From Nostoc sp. NIES-3756 (GTDB taxonomy: Bacteria > Cyanobacteriota > Cyanobacteriia > Cyanobacteriales > Nostocaceae): DNA of 64,000 nt. The notes beneath the pieces were generated by a model. That model was not told the origin of the DNA. It saw only the letters and a list, made by a program, of their open reading frames with translations, and searched no databases. Below are positions 44,079-53,723 of this stretch, piece by piece. The DNA is taken from the NCBI RefSeq assembly GCF_001548375.1, contig NZ_AP017295.1, positions 3,940,501-4,004,500 of the forward strand, read 5' to 3'. The position numbers were made by a program, and so were the translations under genes. The stretch's first letter is position 1. The number at the start of each line of letters is the position of its first letter.

Positions 44079-45481
44079 TACAGTAACTCCCGCACATCTG
44101 CGACTTCACCCTTAATTGCAGCAGTTGCGACCATTGCCGGACTCATTAACAGGGTGCGACCTGAGGCTGAACCTTGTCTGCCTTTGAAATTGCGGTTTGA
44201 GGAAGACGCACTAATTTGTCTACCTTCCAATTTGTCGGGGTTCATCGCCAAACACATCGAACATCCGGGTTCGCGCCATTCAAAGCCTGCTGCTTGGAAA
44301 ATTTTATCTAAACCTTCGGCTTCAGCAGCTTTTTTCACTCGTTCGGAACCGGGAACGACAAATGCCTTGATTCCTTCAGCAACGCGGCGACCTTTGGCAA
44401 TTTTGGCTGCTTCTTGGAGGTCACTGAGTCGTCCGTTGGTGCAGCTACCGATAAAGCACACATCAATCTTAGTGCCTTTTATCGGTTGACCAGGATATAA
44501 ATCCATGTAACGGTAAGCTTCTTCAGCTACGAAGCGGTCTTCTTCTGGTAGTTCTTCTGGTTTGGGAATTAATTGGTTCACCCCAATACCTTGACCGGGG
44601 GTAATTCCCCAGGTAACGGTGGGGGGAATATCGGCGGCGTTGAATACTACTACATCGTCATATTCAGCATCAGCATCGCTCTTAATTGATTCCCACCAAG
44701 CCACGGCTTTATCCCAGTCTGCGCCTTGGGGGGCAAAGTCTCTACCGTTGAGGTAATCGTAAGTTACTTGGTCGGGATTGACATAACCGCACCTTGCACC
44801 ACCTTCAATGGCCATGTTGCAAACTGTCATCCGTTCTTCCATATTCATCTGTTCAAAAGTAGTACCCGCAAATTCGTAAGCGTAACCTACACCACCTTTC
44901 ACGCCCAGAGTACGGATGATATGCAGGATGACATCTTTAGCAAATACACCAGGGTTGAGAGTGCCATTGACTTCAATTTTGCGGACTTTGAGTTTGGAGA
45001 GTGATAGCGTTTGAGAGGCGAGAACGTCACGCACTTGGCTAGTACCAATACCAAATGCGATCGCACCAAATGCCCCATGACTAGAAGTGTGGCTATCTCC
45101 ACAAGCAATAGTCATTCCCGGCTGGGTAAGCCCTAATTCGGGGGCAATGACGTGAACTATACCTTGACTGCCAGAACCGATATTGTAAAAAGTTATGTTA
45201 TTTTCTTGACAATTTTGCTCTAACGCTTGGATCATTTCTTCCGCCAAGCGATCGCCAAAGGGGCGTGCCTGATTATCTGTGGGTACAATGTGATCCACTG
45301 TTGCCACAGTCCGCCCTGGAAATAATACTTTTAAGCCTCGTTCCCGTAACATAGCAAAGGCTTGGGGACTGGTGACTTCATGGATAAGGTGTAGCCCAAT
45401 AAATAGCTGTGTTAGCCCTGAAGGAAGTGTACCAACAGTGTGTAAGTCCCAAACTTTATCGAACAGCGTTCCTTTGCTCAT
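44078..45481 (-). CDS. leuC: 3-isopropylmalate dehydratase large subunit
   Basis: A 467-residue aconitase-superfamily enzyme that, with LeuD, isomerises 2- to 3-isopropylmalate. The three cluster cysteines are visible: Cys347 (FIGSCTNGR), Cys407 and Cys410 (CSMC). [14 protein letters not shown] and the C-terminal [12 protein letters not shown] are also typical. Start ATG 45481 gives [11 protein letters not shown], the usual LeuC start. First gene of the leuCD pair. Confidence 0.95.
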   Translation of the reverse strand: MSKGTLFDKVWDLHTVGTLPSGLTQLFIGLHLIHEVTSPQAFAMLRERGLKVLFPGRTVATVDHIVPTDNQARPFGDRLAEEMIQALEQNCQENNITFYNIGSGSQGIVHVIAPELGLTQPGMTIACGDSHTSSHGAFGAIAFGIGTSQVRDVLASQTLSLSKLKVRKIEVNGTLNPGVFAKDVILHIIRTLGVKGGVGYAYEFAGTTFEQMNMEERMTVCNMAIEGGARCGYVNPDQVTYDYLNGRDFAPQGADWDKAVAWWESIKSDADAEYDDVVVFNAADIPPTVTWGITPGQGIGVNQLIPKPEELPEEDRFVAEEAYRYMDLYPGQPIKGTKIDVCFIGSCTNGRLSDLQEAAKIAKGRRVAEGIKAFVVPGSERVKKAAEAEGLDKIFQAAGFEWREPGCSMCLAMNPDKLEGRQISASSSNRNFKGRQGSASGRTLLMSPAMVATAAIKGEVADVRELL

Positions 45482-45553
45482 ACGTCAATCGTTAAATAAC
45501 GAGTCAGAGTTTTTATAGTATCAAAAAAAGTCAAGCTTTTTATATGTGTGCTA

Positions 45554-46225
45554 TTAATCAGCAATAACACGGATTAGCGCAAACCCATCGTAACCTTTGC
45601 TGCCTACTGTTTGGATTGCTGTAGCGCTCACACGCGGTTCAGATGCTAATATTTCATTGAAACGGCGTATTCCTTGAACATTAGGATCGTTACTATTGGA
45701 GTCAATCACAGTTCCGTTACGCACAACATTATCGGCGATGATGAGAGTACCAGGACGGGACAGCTTAAGCGCCCACTTTAAATATTCTGGATTGTTTGGC
45801 TTGTCGGCATCAATGAAAATGAGGTCAAAGGGGCTGACTTCCTCGGCGGCGAGTTGTGTCAAGATATCGAGAGCTTGTCCGACACGCAAATCTACAATAT
45901 CCTTCAGACCAGCATTGACGATATTAGAATAAGCAACTTCGGCGTGCTTTGGGTTAGCTTCTAAGGTAATTAGACGACCATCAGTAGGTAAAGCCCGTGC
46001 TAACCAGATTGTACTGTAAGCCCCTAGTGTGCCAATTTCGAGAATAGTTCGCGCCCCTTGAATTTGTGCCAGCAGTAGCAGTAATTTACCTTGATTGGGT
46101 GAAACATTGTGTGGAGGTAGACCAGCAGCAGCGCTAGACTGGAGCGTGATATCTAACACAGGATCGGGTGGTATGAACAAATCGGTGATGTAGCGATCTA
46201 CTGCGTTCCATTGCTCCTGAGTCAT
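45554..46225 (-). CDS. Class I SAM-dependent O-methyltransferase
   Basis: A 223-residue methyltransferase of the catechol/caffeoyl-CoA O-methyltransferase type. SAM motif I is ILEIGTLGAYSTIWLARALP, the acidic metal-binding site is LIFIDADKPNNPEY, and the next metal ligand is in IIADNVVRNGTV. The divalent metal positions the hydroxyl for methylation. The natural substrate in cyanobacteria is not known. It sits between a Uma2 gene and leuC, with no clear functional link. Confidence 0.85.
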   Translation of the reverse strand: MTQEQWNAVDRYITDLFIPPDPVLDITLQSSAAAGLPPHNVSPNQGKLLLLLAQIQGARTILEIGTLGAYSTIWLARALPTDGRLITLEANPKHAEVAYSNIVNAGLKDIVDLRVGQALDILTQLAAEEVSPFDLIFIDADKPNNPEYLKWALKLSRPGTLIIADNVVRNGTVIDSNSNDPNVQGIRRFNEILASEPRVSATAIQTVGSKGYDGFALIRVIAD

Positions 46226-46245
46226 AGATTTTTACTGCATATTAT

Positions 46246-46824
46246 TCAAGCAAAAATTGGCTGTAAATTCAGAATAAACCCAGGCAGAACATCTTCCCCA
46301 GACAAAGTTGTGGGAGACTGTAAAATTTCCGGTGCTTGATTTGGACGATAAATTATGACAACTTTATCCTTGGGATTAATTAACCAGCCTAGTTGCAAGC
46401 CATTTGCCAAGTATTCGACCATCTTCGCCTGAGTATCTTCTACATCATCAGTTTCCGAAACTAATTCCACCACAAAATCAGGACACAAAGGTAAGAATTT
46501 TTTTCTTTGTTGTGGTGTAAGAGCATTCCATCTTGCCATTTCTACCCAAGAAGCATCAGGGGAACGAGTCGCACCGTTGGGAAGTTTAAAGCCTGTGGAA
46601 GAATCAAAAGCTTTTCCTAAATTATTTTGGCTATTCCAAAACCATAATTGACCTAATAAGTCAAAATTACGATTTCCTGTTTCTCCCCCAGTGGGTGACA
46701 TGATGACTAATTCCCCTTTAGCGGTTAATTCCAAACGTAAGTCTCGATTTGCAGCTACAATCTGCTCAAATCCTTCATCTGTCAATTGGAGATGGGAAGG
46801 TAATTGTAAAGTCAATGCAGTCAT
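46246..46824 (-). CDS. Uma2-family (DUF820) putative endonuclease
   Basis: A 192-residue PD-(D/E)XK-fold protein, a family hugely expanded in cyanobacteria. Motifs seen: MSPTGGETGNRN, RSPDASWVEMARW (first Asp), PDFVVELVSETDD (catalytic Glu), and the conserved KMVEYLANGLQLGWLINP. Ends with the typical propeptide-like TLSGEDVLPGFILNL. The role in the cell is not established. 20 bp upstream of the O-methyltransferase gene, so it may be co-transcribed. Confidence 0.88.
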   Translation of the reverse strand: MTALTLQLPSHLQLTDEGFEQIVAANRDLRLELTAKGELVIMSPTGGETGNRNFDLLGQLWFWNSQNNLGKAFDSSTGFKLPNGATRSPDASWVEMARWNALTPQQRKKFLPLCPDFVVELVSETDDVEDTQAKMVEYLANGLQLGWLINPKDKVVIIYRPNQAPEILQSPTTLSGEDVLPGFILNLQPIFA

Positions 46825-47143
46825 GATTAATCCCTCCCTGCCAATGGGAAAATTAGCTTTTGCCTCTACTTTAGAATTTTAGCAAGGGCTACAGTATATA
46901 AATAGAAGCCGTCAATGCAAACTGCATCCGCGCCAATATCGCGGTATCAGATAAAAATTTCAAGATGGCATTTGTTAATTTAGCTGATGATTCATTTTGT
47001 AACGCGATGTGCGATCGCTGCTGCATCTATCGCTAGATTTATTCTACTCAAAACCCATCTGCTAGACTTGAAAGGTTGTATACCGTCAATGGCTCTACCA
47101 TCCAGACAGTATATGTTCTATAGTTACGCCAGAGGAAAATAGT
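46825..47143. other. Divergent promoter region
   Basis: Separates the Uma2 gene (minus) from the PrmA-like gene (plus). Contains a HIP1 site near 47011. No gene or repeat array seen. Confidence 0.5.
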
Positions 47144-48103
47144 ATGTCGTGGATGGAATTAAGCCTCGATACAACAAATGAAGGGGTTGATTGGGTATGT
47201 ACGCTAGTTGGACAAACTATCGATATTAATGATGTTTACATCACAGAATATACCCAAGTCAATCAAGAAGACACTAACTATCCTAGTTGGGCATTTACGA
47301 TTAACTTATACTTAGCCTATGATGTCCATTCACGGACACGGATAGACAAAATAATTAGTTTGCTATCTCCCTTGGAACGTACAGGAATAGCAACAGCAAT
47401 TCGCACAAATGTAGTTGAAGATAAACTCACAAATGTAGATGCACTCAACCCTGTTATTAATAAGATTGGTAAACGGTTTGTTGTGCTAGCTCCTTATGTA
47501 CACAATCAACCAGAAACAACCGATGAAGTTATTTTAAGACTAAATAAAAGCTTCTCCTTCGGTAGTGGTTTTCATCCTGCGACAATTCTCAGTCTCAAAT
47601 TGATTGAGCGATATGTCCTCCCCGGAATGAATACGCTTGATTTAGGCTCAGGTTCAGGTATTCTTAGTGTGGCTATGGCAAAATTAGGCGCAACAGTTTT
47701 AGCGCTAGATAATGATAGTGCTGCTGTCCAAGCAACCCAGGATGCTGTCCTGCTTAATCAGGTTGAGCAGCAAGTAAAAGTTATGGCTGGTAGTTTGGGT
47801 TCTGGTAGTGATTTAGGACATTGGATGAACCAAGAAATTACAGATCATGTGTCAACAATTAAACCGACAAAAAGCTTCGACCTGATAGTTGCAAATATCT
47901 TGGCACGAGTTCATGTCGCTCTCGCTGATGACTTTCAATCTGCGCTGCGTCAAACTGATGCAAATAAAGGACTATTAATTGCATCTGGTTTTACTAGTGA
48001 CCATGAAGAAAATGTTACCACTGCTTTTACCAATGCTGGGTTCGAGTTCGTTGATTGTGAGCGATTAAATGAGTGGGTTGCATTTGCTTATCGTCTGATG
48101 TAA
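47144..48103 (+). CDS. PrmA-like methyltransferase (ribosomal protein L11 type)
   Basis: A 319-residue SAM methyltransferase. It keeps the PrmA hallmark SFGSGFHPATILSLKLIE, SAM loop LDLGSGSGILSVAMAKLGA with acidic VLALDND, and DLIVANILARVH where PrmA has NxL. PrmA methylates L11. The N-terminal substrate domain is unlike that of typical PrmA and carries a QVNQEDTNYPSWAFTINL segment, so a distinct protein target is possible. The length is slightly above average. A GAGG ribosome site precedes the ATG. The 3' end overlaps a minus-strand zinc-ribbon gene by 77 bp. Confidence 0.75.
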   Translation: MSWMELSLDTTNEGVDWVCTLVGQTIDINDVYITEYTQVNQEDTNYPSWAFTINLYLAYDVHSRTRIDKIISLLSPLERTGIATAIRTNVVEDKLTNVDALNPVINKIGKRFVVLAPYVHNQPETTDEVILRLNKSFSFGSGFHPATILSLKLIERYVLPGMNTLDLGSGSGILSVAMAKLGATVLALDNDSAAVQATQDAVLLNQVEQQVKVMAGSLGSGSDLGHWMNQEITDHVSTIKPTKSFDLIVANILARVHVALADDFQSALRQTDANKGLLIASGFTSDHEENVTTAFTNAGFEFVDCERLNEWVAFAYRLM

Positions 48104-48278
48104 TAACTTTATCGAGTTTCAAGAAACTGGGTTTATCAATTAACCTACAGAACAACTCTGGATGATATGTTTGTTGTAATACTGGCATCTCTTGCCAACA
48201 TTGGCGACAAAAAAAGTAGACCTCACGACTGCGAATTTGGCGTAAAAGCCGAGTAGAGCAGCAAGGACAATTATTCAT
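48027..48278 (-). CDS. Small zinc-ribbon protein
   Basis: An 83-residue protein beginning MNNCPCCSTRLLRQI, with a second pair in FFCRQCWQEMP, giving a CxxC-x15-CxxC zinc ribbon. The remainder is basic and unstructured. Such short ribbons of unknown role are common in cyanobacteria. Upstream is AT-rich with no strong ribosome site. Its 3' end lies opposite the last 77 bp of the PrmA-like gene, and both frames remain open there. The last 20 residues could be simple read-through of that overlap. Confidence 0.65.
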   Translation of the reverse strand: MNNCPCCSTRLLRQIRSREVYFFCRQCWQEMPVLQQTYHPELFCRLIDKPSFLKLDKVITSDDKQMQPTHLIAHNQRTRTQHW

Positions 48279-48647
48279 GATGTTTAAAATTTATAAAAAG
48301 TTATTTCAAAAAAAGTTAAGATAAGTAAATAAATTCTTATTTATTTATCTATTTAGATCATTATGTTTTTACTCGATAATATCTTCAGTAAGAATACGCA
48401 AAAAAGTATAAAGATTATTAAAGGTGTATATTTATTAAGTACACTTGCTTACATAAATTAATTAGAAAGCTGAATTATTAGTACTGCTATAAGAGAAAAT
48501 CTGAAGCAATTAATGAAAAACTATTGACAATTTAAGTATAATTACTGCTGTTGTCAAAATCTGTTGATAATGGAAAAATATTTACAATAAAAAGCGCGAT
48601 CGCCTAAGCGATCGCGGTAGTACATGGATTTATACTTGAGTCCAGTT
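48279..48647. other. AT-rich spacer with a terminator
   Basis: No gene. It holds the upstream region of the zinc-ribbon gene and, near its right end, the hairpin that ends the next gene. Confidence 0.6.
48595..48616 (-). terminator. HIP1-based terminator of the 48648-49304 gene
   Basis: Two HIP1 octamers form a 9-bp stem CGCGATCGC/GCGATCGCG with loop CTAA. On the minus strand it is followed by GCTTTTTAT. It looks like a rho-independent terminator assembled from HIP1 sites. Confidence 0.75.
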
Positions 48648-49304
48648 CTACCAAATAAATGGAATTAAACGAGAGCTAGACTGTTGATAGGCTGAGTAAT
48701 CTGGATATTTGGCAGACATCGCTTGTTCTTTTTGAGAGATACGCCAAAGATAGAAAATAAAAATGTATCCAGGTACTAAATAAGCCCAAACGGAGCCAGC
48801 GACAACGCTAAAACTGAGATATCGTAGCAAATCTGCAAAATAATTAATATTTCGAGAAAAACGCCAGATGTTGTCACTAACTAACCCCACTTGAAACTGT
48901 TTAGCAGTGAGTTTTTGCACATCGGCAGTAGCATTTATCAGACTACCAAAAATGTAGAGGCAAAGTGCAATAGCACCGGTTGCCATAGATAGAGGAGCGG
49001 GATTGGTAAATGCTAAATATCCAGGTAGGGCGTAAAAAAATCCTACAATTAATAGCGCAAAACTGAGGCTTCCTATCCCAATTGGCTCATTAAATATTTT
49101 CTGTCGCGCTGGAAATAACCACTGTTCCAGTAACCACCACAGACAGTAACTGACATGCAGGCACATATAAATAACTTGCCGCCAGTCTGAAATGCCAAAA
49201 ACGACAGCAAACGCAATCAAACAAATAATTGTGATGACCTTGGCAACATTAATTGCTTTTAATGCGGTCACTCCAGATTTTTCTACATTAACAGTGTTTT
49301 GCAT
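48648..49304 (-). CDS. Multi-pass membrane methyltransferase/reductase-like protein (DUF1295/ICMT-like)
   Basis: A 218-residue protein with about five membrane helices. The C-terminal half has the pattern NIWRFSRNINYFADLLRYLS and AMSAKYPDYSAYQQSSSRLI, close to the RNPNYF...E...YPxYxxY signature of isoprenylcysteine methyltransferase and steroid reductase-like DUF1295 proteins, where a cofactor (SAM or NADPH) is bound. The substrate is unknown. Single gene with its own terminator. Confidence 0.65.
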   Translation of the reverse strand: MQNTVNVEKSGVTALKAINVAKVITIICLIAFAVVFGISDWRQVIYMCLHVSYCLWWLLEQWLFPARQKIFNEPIGIGSLSFALLIVGFFYALPGYLAFTNPAPLSMATGAIALCLYIFGSLINATADVQKLTAKQFQVGLVSDNIWRFSRNINYFADLLRYLSFSVVAGSVWAYLVPGYIFIFYLWRISQKEQAMSAKYPDYSAYQQSSSRLIPFIW

Positions 49305-49410
49305 AAGTTACGCAAATAAAAACCATATATATTCTTATACAAGGCACATTCTCACCCTGTCTTGGTCAAGAGGGCTTCACTAAGCGTACCTCGTATAAGA
49401 ACAGTAATTT

Positions 49411-50763
49411 TTAAATCCAAATATCCGAGGTGCAGTCACCGCCGGGATAGCGCATTTCATGGGCGCGAGCTGGGCCTGCGGGTTCTTTGCCAAAATCAAT
49501 ATAGAAGTTTTCGTTGATTTTCATGCCGCCATTTTCTGTATCGCAATCAATTTGTAATAAATAAGAACCTGTTTTCGATAAGTCTGGGTAAAACTGATTA
49601 TCCCAACTACTAAATAGGGAATTGGTCACATAAAGGCGTTTACCATCCAAGCTAAGTTGAATCATTTGTGGCCCGCCTGCTAATTTATGACCTTGGACTT
49701 CGCTACCTTTACCTAATAAACCACCACACCAAACTTGACCAGTAAGTCGGGGATGAGATGGATCACTGATATCATATTGACGAATATCGCCATGTAACCA
49801 GTTAGAAAAGTAAATATAGCGATCGCTTACAGAAATTAAGATATCTGTAATTAACGATGGCACAGGTATCGGCCAGCCTTCCACCTCTACCGAGGGAATA
49901 TCAATTACTTTCTCTACCTGCCAATGACCGTTAGGTTTGTGCCAATGCCAAACGTTACTGCTGAGTGCGGCGGCGACAAAGCCATGTGTACTGTCTGGGT
50001 TATGGTGAAACCTCACTTCTAAAGGAATTAACCCTTCCTCACCCAAGTCGAATGTTTGGATGATTTTGCGGTTTTGCCAATCCCAAAAATGAATGTGTTG
50101 ACCGTAATTCCCGGCTGTAACATCATTCAAGTCGAAGCCAGGATAAAAAGTTTTGGGTGCGCCCCACTCACTACTTACCATGACGTTATGACGCGGTTGA
50201 TACCAAAAGTCATAATTAAACCGCATCCCCTCGGCTTGATGTTCCCAGCGTCCAGCAATGTCAAAGTTTTCATCTAATAATAAAAAGCCGCCAGGGCCAT
50301 TACCTTCACTATCACCCAACATGGAAATCATCACATGACCATCGGCTAGACAGTGGACGGTGTGGGGTGCAGTGAGATTTGTTTTGGCTTTAATTTCTTC
50401 TGGTTCAATAACTTTGTGGAGTTTTGGCGCTTTCGCATCTGCTGTATCTACTATATAGATGCGGCTGGAACGTAAACCAGGAATAATTGTAAACCTGCGG
50501 GATTTACTAGCATCACCATGACAAGAACTACAAGCATTCCAACCAAAATGGTGTAATTCATCACCTATGTAAGGCATAGGTAGGCGATGGATAATTTGGG
50601 AGTATGTGGGAGAGTCTGGATCTACGTCTATGGTGGCGAGGTAATCTGGGGCTTCGATTCCTGTACCTGTGTAGAGTGCGATCGCATATAATACTTTTTC
50701 TGGTTCTGCTTGGATAGCAGCTTCTGGGGAAGCATAGCCAGGGCCACAACACGCATGAGTCAT
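49411..50763 (-). CDS. Selenium-binding protein (SBP56/methanethiol oxidase family)
   Basis: A 450-residue beta-propeller protein. The start [18 protein letters not shown] and the motif [17 protein letters not shown] (CxxC) are hallmarks, along with [20 protein letters not shown] and the C-terminal [17 protein letters not shown]. Human SELENBP1 and a bacterial relative oxidise methanethiol with copper, and the reaction in cyanobacteria is unproven. Length is typical. Alone in its unit. Confidence 0.9.
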   Translation of the reverse strand: MTHACCGPGYASPEAAIQAEPEKVLYAIALYTGTGIEAPDYLATIDVDPDSPTYSQIIHRLPMPYIGDELHHFGWNACSSCHGDASKSRRFTIIPGLRSSRIYIVDTADAKAPKLHKVIEPEEIKAKTNLTAPHTVHCLADGHVMISMLGDSEGNGPGGFLLLDENFDIAGRWEHQAEGMRFNYDFWYQPRHNVMVSSEWGAPKTFYPGFDLNDVTAGNYGQHIHFWDWQNRKIIQTFDLGEEGLIPLEVRFHHNPDSTHGFVAAALSSNVWHWHKPNGHWQVEKVIDIPSVEVEGWPIPVPSLITDILISVSDRYIYFSNWLHGDIRQYDISDPSHPRLTGQVWCGGLLGKGSEVQGHKLAGGPQMIQLSLDGKRLYVTNSLFSSWDNQFYPDLSKTGSYLLQIDCDTENGGMKINENFYIDFGKEPAGPARAHEMRYPGGDCTSDIWI

Positions 50764-50824
50764 AATTATATTCCCCTGTATATTTACAAAATCTAGTTAA
50801 GGTAGTGGGTAATAGAATTGAACA

Positions 50825-50852
50825 ATTACCCATTACCCATTACCCATTACCA
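50825..50852. repeat. 7-bp tandem repeat (STRR), ATTACCC type
   Basis: Units ATTACCC three times and ATTACCA, between the selenium-binding protein gene and the NIL-domain gene. Same repeat family as AATTACC at 24614. Confidence 0.8.
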
Positions 50853-50906
50853 ATTAAACCAACCATCTCATCAGTAACTAACCAAACTTGATATACTTCA
50901 GTATAA

Positions 50907-51500
50907 TTACAACCAAATTTGCAACCCTTTTTCTTTGAGATATCTTAATCCTGATATAATCGCTTGTGGTCTACCCCAAACTTCTAAATCAAACCAACCA
51001 TCATTTTCGCTGCTTTTTTCTAATAAAGCCCCTAAAATATTGACGGTTAATCCACAACACGTTACTAACCCAGCAATTATAGGAGAGGAACGGTAACTTT
51101 GAGGAATGCAGACATGAAATTTAGCACGATTGGTTTTTCTTTCTATAGCCGTGATTTCAGCTTCTGATTCTTGACTCAATTGCTCTTGATTAACATTATC
51201 CTGCACTAATTTTAATTTGCTTTTTTCACCTTTTATATATGTCAATTTAATTTTTTCAACTTCTATACTTAATGTTTGCAAGTACTCAATCCCTGCTTTT
51301 ACATCTTCTTCACTACCTTGTATTTCCAAGTTAAACCACCCATCTTTTTTAGTATCTGCATCCAAAAAAGCGGCGGTAATATTAACTGTTAAACCATAAC
51401 GAGAAATCAATCGTGAGATAACTGGTTGGCGATGGTAAAACTGAGGAATACGTATGCAAATTTCACCCACCACAGAATGTATAATTGGAGATATAGCCAT
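50907..51500 (-). CDS. Protein with two NIL domains
   Basis: A 197-residue protein (ATG at 51500, with AGGA and AAGGTG just upstream; the GTG one codon earlier is less likely). Two NIL-type (ferredoxin-like fold) domains: residues about 14-83 (GLTVNITAAFLDADTKKDGW) and about 130-197 (GLTVNILGALLEKSSENDGW), each ending in a hydrophobic strand pattern. A charged linker joins them. NIL domains regulate methionine ABC transporters by binding ligand. Free-standing forms are common in cyanobacteria, possibly as amino-acid sensors. No transporter gene is adjacent. Confidence 0.8.
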   Translation of the reverse strand: MAISPIIHSVVGEICIRIPQFYHRQPVISRLISRYGLTVNITAAFLDADTKKDGWFNLEIQGSEEDVKAGIEYLQTLSIEVEKIKLTYIKGEKSKLKLVQDNVNQEQLSQESEAEITAIERKTNRAKFHVCIPQSYRSSPIIAGLVTCCGLTVNILGALLEKSSENDGWFDLEVWGRPQAIISGLRYLKEKGLQIWL

Positions 51501-51750
51501 CACCTTAATTCCTAAAATAATGATGAGAGGTTAAGTATATTTGCTGTGTTGCACAGAAACTTTGAATTGATTCCTGTACCTGATAATTGCTGTTGAGTTA
51601 TAAATTAAATTGTTAGTTTTACTAATAAAATACAATAAACCTATGGGTTTACCGTTCATTATAGCGTAAGTTTTTTGTTTGGAAGCCAACACTAATGTAA
51701 CTACAGCCCCAACTCAAAAATCCTTATGAAAACCAGTTTTTGACTTGATA

Positions 51751-52350
51751 CTAGGCTGATCGCCTAAATTGTTGTTCCTGATGACGCTGCTGTAATTTAT
51801 ACATATGGTTGAATAAATGCCAGCAATATTCTTCTGGTAGTCCACAGGTAACTGCACCCCGCAGCACAACATTAAAGTACCAGTCGTTAGGCGCGACTTC
51901 TTCCTCTAACTTATTCACCACTATGTAGGTGCGAACATTCTTATATACATAATTTTGGCTGTGAATCTCTACTGATTCGTGGCGGTAGAGGTTCTGAGAA
52001 ACACCTTCACGTTGATCTAAATATTCACTCAAGCGTAGAGGTAGTTGGTAGAGTACACCTTTAACACTAGCTTTGGAGTCTTTAACTATATCTAAAACAC
52101 CACACTTACGAGTCGGTAAGTACAGATGAAATCCTAGACGATAACCTTTCAGTACTCCAGGGCCAATGATGTAAGGGTGAGTATTTTCACCAAGCGATCG
52201 CTTCAAATCTACCGGACACATACATGAGCCATAAGCAAAATAATAGAACATTGGCTCTTTGTGTAACTGATGCTGCGATTCCATTTCTAACTTAACAGGA
52301 TGATGAGATTGCACCCAAGTATGATGCGGGTGTGAGGTTTGCTGGCTCAT
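51751..52350 (-). CDS. Gamma-glutamylcyclotransferase-family protein
   Basis: A 199-residue protein. The GGCT fold starts at MFYYFAYGSCMCPVDLKR (residue 34 on), with the usual YGS loop and ending at VTCGLPEEYCWHLFNHMY. An acidic catalytic Glu may be in LDQREGVSQNLY. An N-terminal 33-residue tail (His/Gln-rich) is outside the fold. A start at Met34 is possible. Relatives open gamma-glutamyl peptides, and the precise substrate is unknown. Confidence 0.75.
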   Translation of the reverse strand: MSQQTSHPHHTWVQSHHPVKLEMESQHQLHKEPMFYYFAYGSCMCPVDLKRSLGENTHPYIIGPGVLKGYRLGFHLYLPTRKCGVLDIVKDSKASVKGVLYQLPLRLSEYLDQREGVSQNLYRHESVEIHSQNYVYKNVRTYIVVNKLEEEVAPNDWYFNVVLRGAVTCGLPEEYCWHLFNHMYKLQQRHQEQQFRRSA

Positions 52351-52442
52351 TTATCCCTGGAAGTATGTACTACTGTCAATATTCTACAACAAAAATTTTA
52401 TAAACACCACAATATCGATAAATAAACCGTAGATTAATGTCT

Positions 52443-53723
52443 TCATTTTGAACTAGAATCTACAGAGAGTAATAGCGTTTGAGACTTGAGTTTTTGTAAA
52501 TCTTCTAGAGGAACTAGTAGATGATCTCCAGCCCAAACCACTGGAAAACCCAGATGAGTCTGGGGTAAAGGAAAACGCTTGGCTTGCTGCGTTGGTAAGT
52601 TGTAGACAAATAAAGATTGCCTGCGTTTACCACTGTTAGCCAGAGCGAAAGCGATGCGATCGCCATTTGCAGAAAAGTCTATAATGCGACTGCCAAAATT
52701 TTCTTGCGGGCTATCTTGAAAAACTAATTGACTTTTTCCTGTTTTCAGAGAAAGGGCATAAACTGTTTGTGAGAATGGCGGCTCATTCTTTCTTGTAGCG
52801 TATAAAAGCGTTTTGCCATCATCACTGACAGTTAACAAGCTTCCTTCGGCAAGTTGCTGTATTTGTTTCGTGGCTGGGTTAATCGCCACAACTGTTTCTT
52901 TGCTGGAATTAACTTCTTTGCTGACAACTATACTCCGCGCTAAAATTCGTCCATCTGTTGTCCAACCGTGCAGATGGAATACTACACCTGGTATTTCTAT
53001 AACTTGTGAATCTTGACCAGTCGCCACATTGTGCAGCCACACAGCCGAGTTTTGATAATTGTTACGGTTGGAGATGAAAGCGATAAACTTACCATCAAGT
53101 GACCAAGTAGGTTGAGAAACCCAAGTCAGGCGCGGCCCCAACTCCTCATCGGGACGTAAAGCTTGAATTTGGGCGATCGCTTTTTGCAATCCTGCAACAT
53201 TCACTTGCTTCACCTTCAAAGTTTTAGCATCGAGAATATTTAAAGGACTGCGTAACCTACCTCTACCAATAAATAACATTTGGCTGGGATTGCTGGGATT
53301 TGGCAGCAAGTCTGGCGTATCTGTGCCTGGTTCTGCAACCCATCTCCGCCCCTGTTTAGTCTCAAAAGCCAGCAAATCTAGTGTGAGTGATTCATGGGAA
53401 ATACCATCTTGATAGACTACTGCTTGTCGTCTTATGGGCATCTTAGTTTGTTTTCCCTGCCGATTCACCCGGATTAATTCTGGCGAATATACACGACGAT
53501 AACCGTAGCGTCCTGGGTTGTGAGGCAGGATTTTGCGGACAAATTCCTGCATCTGCTTGGCAGAGGGCATACTTAAAAGCAGGACTTCTTGATTATTTTC
53601 TGCTACTAAGGCCAGCCGCTTATCAAATTGGATATTGCTATAGGATGAGGCGGCTATTGTTTCGCCGCCAGCTATAGCAATCAACAATGCGCCTGCTAGA
53701 GAAAATAGACGCTTATTAATCAT
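52443..53723 (-). CDS. Exported beta-propeller-like (TolB/PD40-type) protein
   Basis: A 426-residue protein with a signal peptide (LFSLAGALLIAIAGGETIAA). The bulk shows repeated propeller-like blades: WSLDGKFIAFISNRNN, DGRILARSIVV, VSDDGKTLLYATRKN, FSANGDRIAFALANSG, like those of TolB and dipeptidyl-peptidase propellers. No catalytic domain follows, so it is probably a binding or scaffold protein in the periplasm. Its ATG overlaps the TGA of the 608-residue gene (ATGA), which means translational coupling and likely joint function. Confidence 0.7.
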   Translation of the reverse strand: MINKRLFSLAGALLIAIAGGETIAASSYSNIQFDKRLALVAENNQEVLLLSMPSAKQMQEFVRKILPHNPGRYGYRRVYSPELIRVNRQGKQTKMPIRRQAVVYQDGISHESLTLDLLAFETKQGRRWVAEPGTDTPDLLPNPSNPSQMLFIGRGRLRSPLNILDAKTLKVKQVNVAGLQKAIAQIQALRPDEELGPRLTWVSQPTWSLDGKFIAFISNRNNYQNSAVWLHNVATGQDSQVIEIPGVVFHLHGWTTDGRILARSIVVSKEVNSSKETVVAINPATKQIQQLAEGSLLTVSDDGKTLLYATRKNEPPFSQTVYALSLKTGKSQLVFQDSPQENFGSRIIDFSANGDRIAFALANSGKRRQSLFVYNLPTQQAKRFPLPQTHLGFPVVWAGDHLLVPLEDLQKLKSQTLLLSVDSSSK

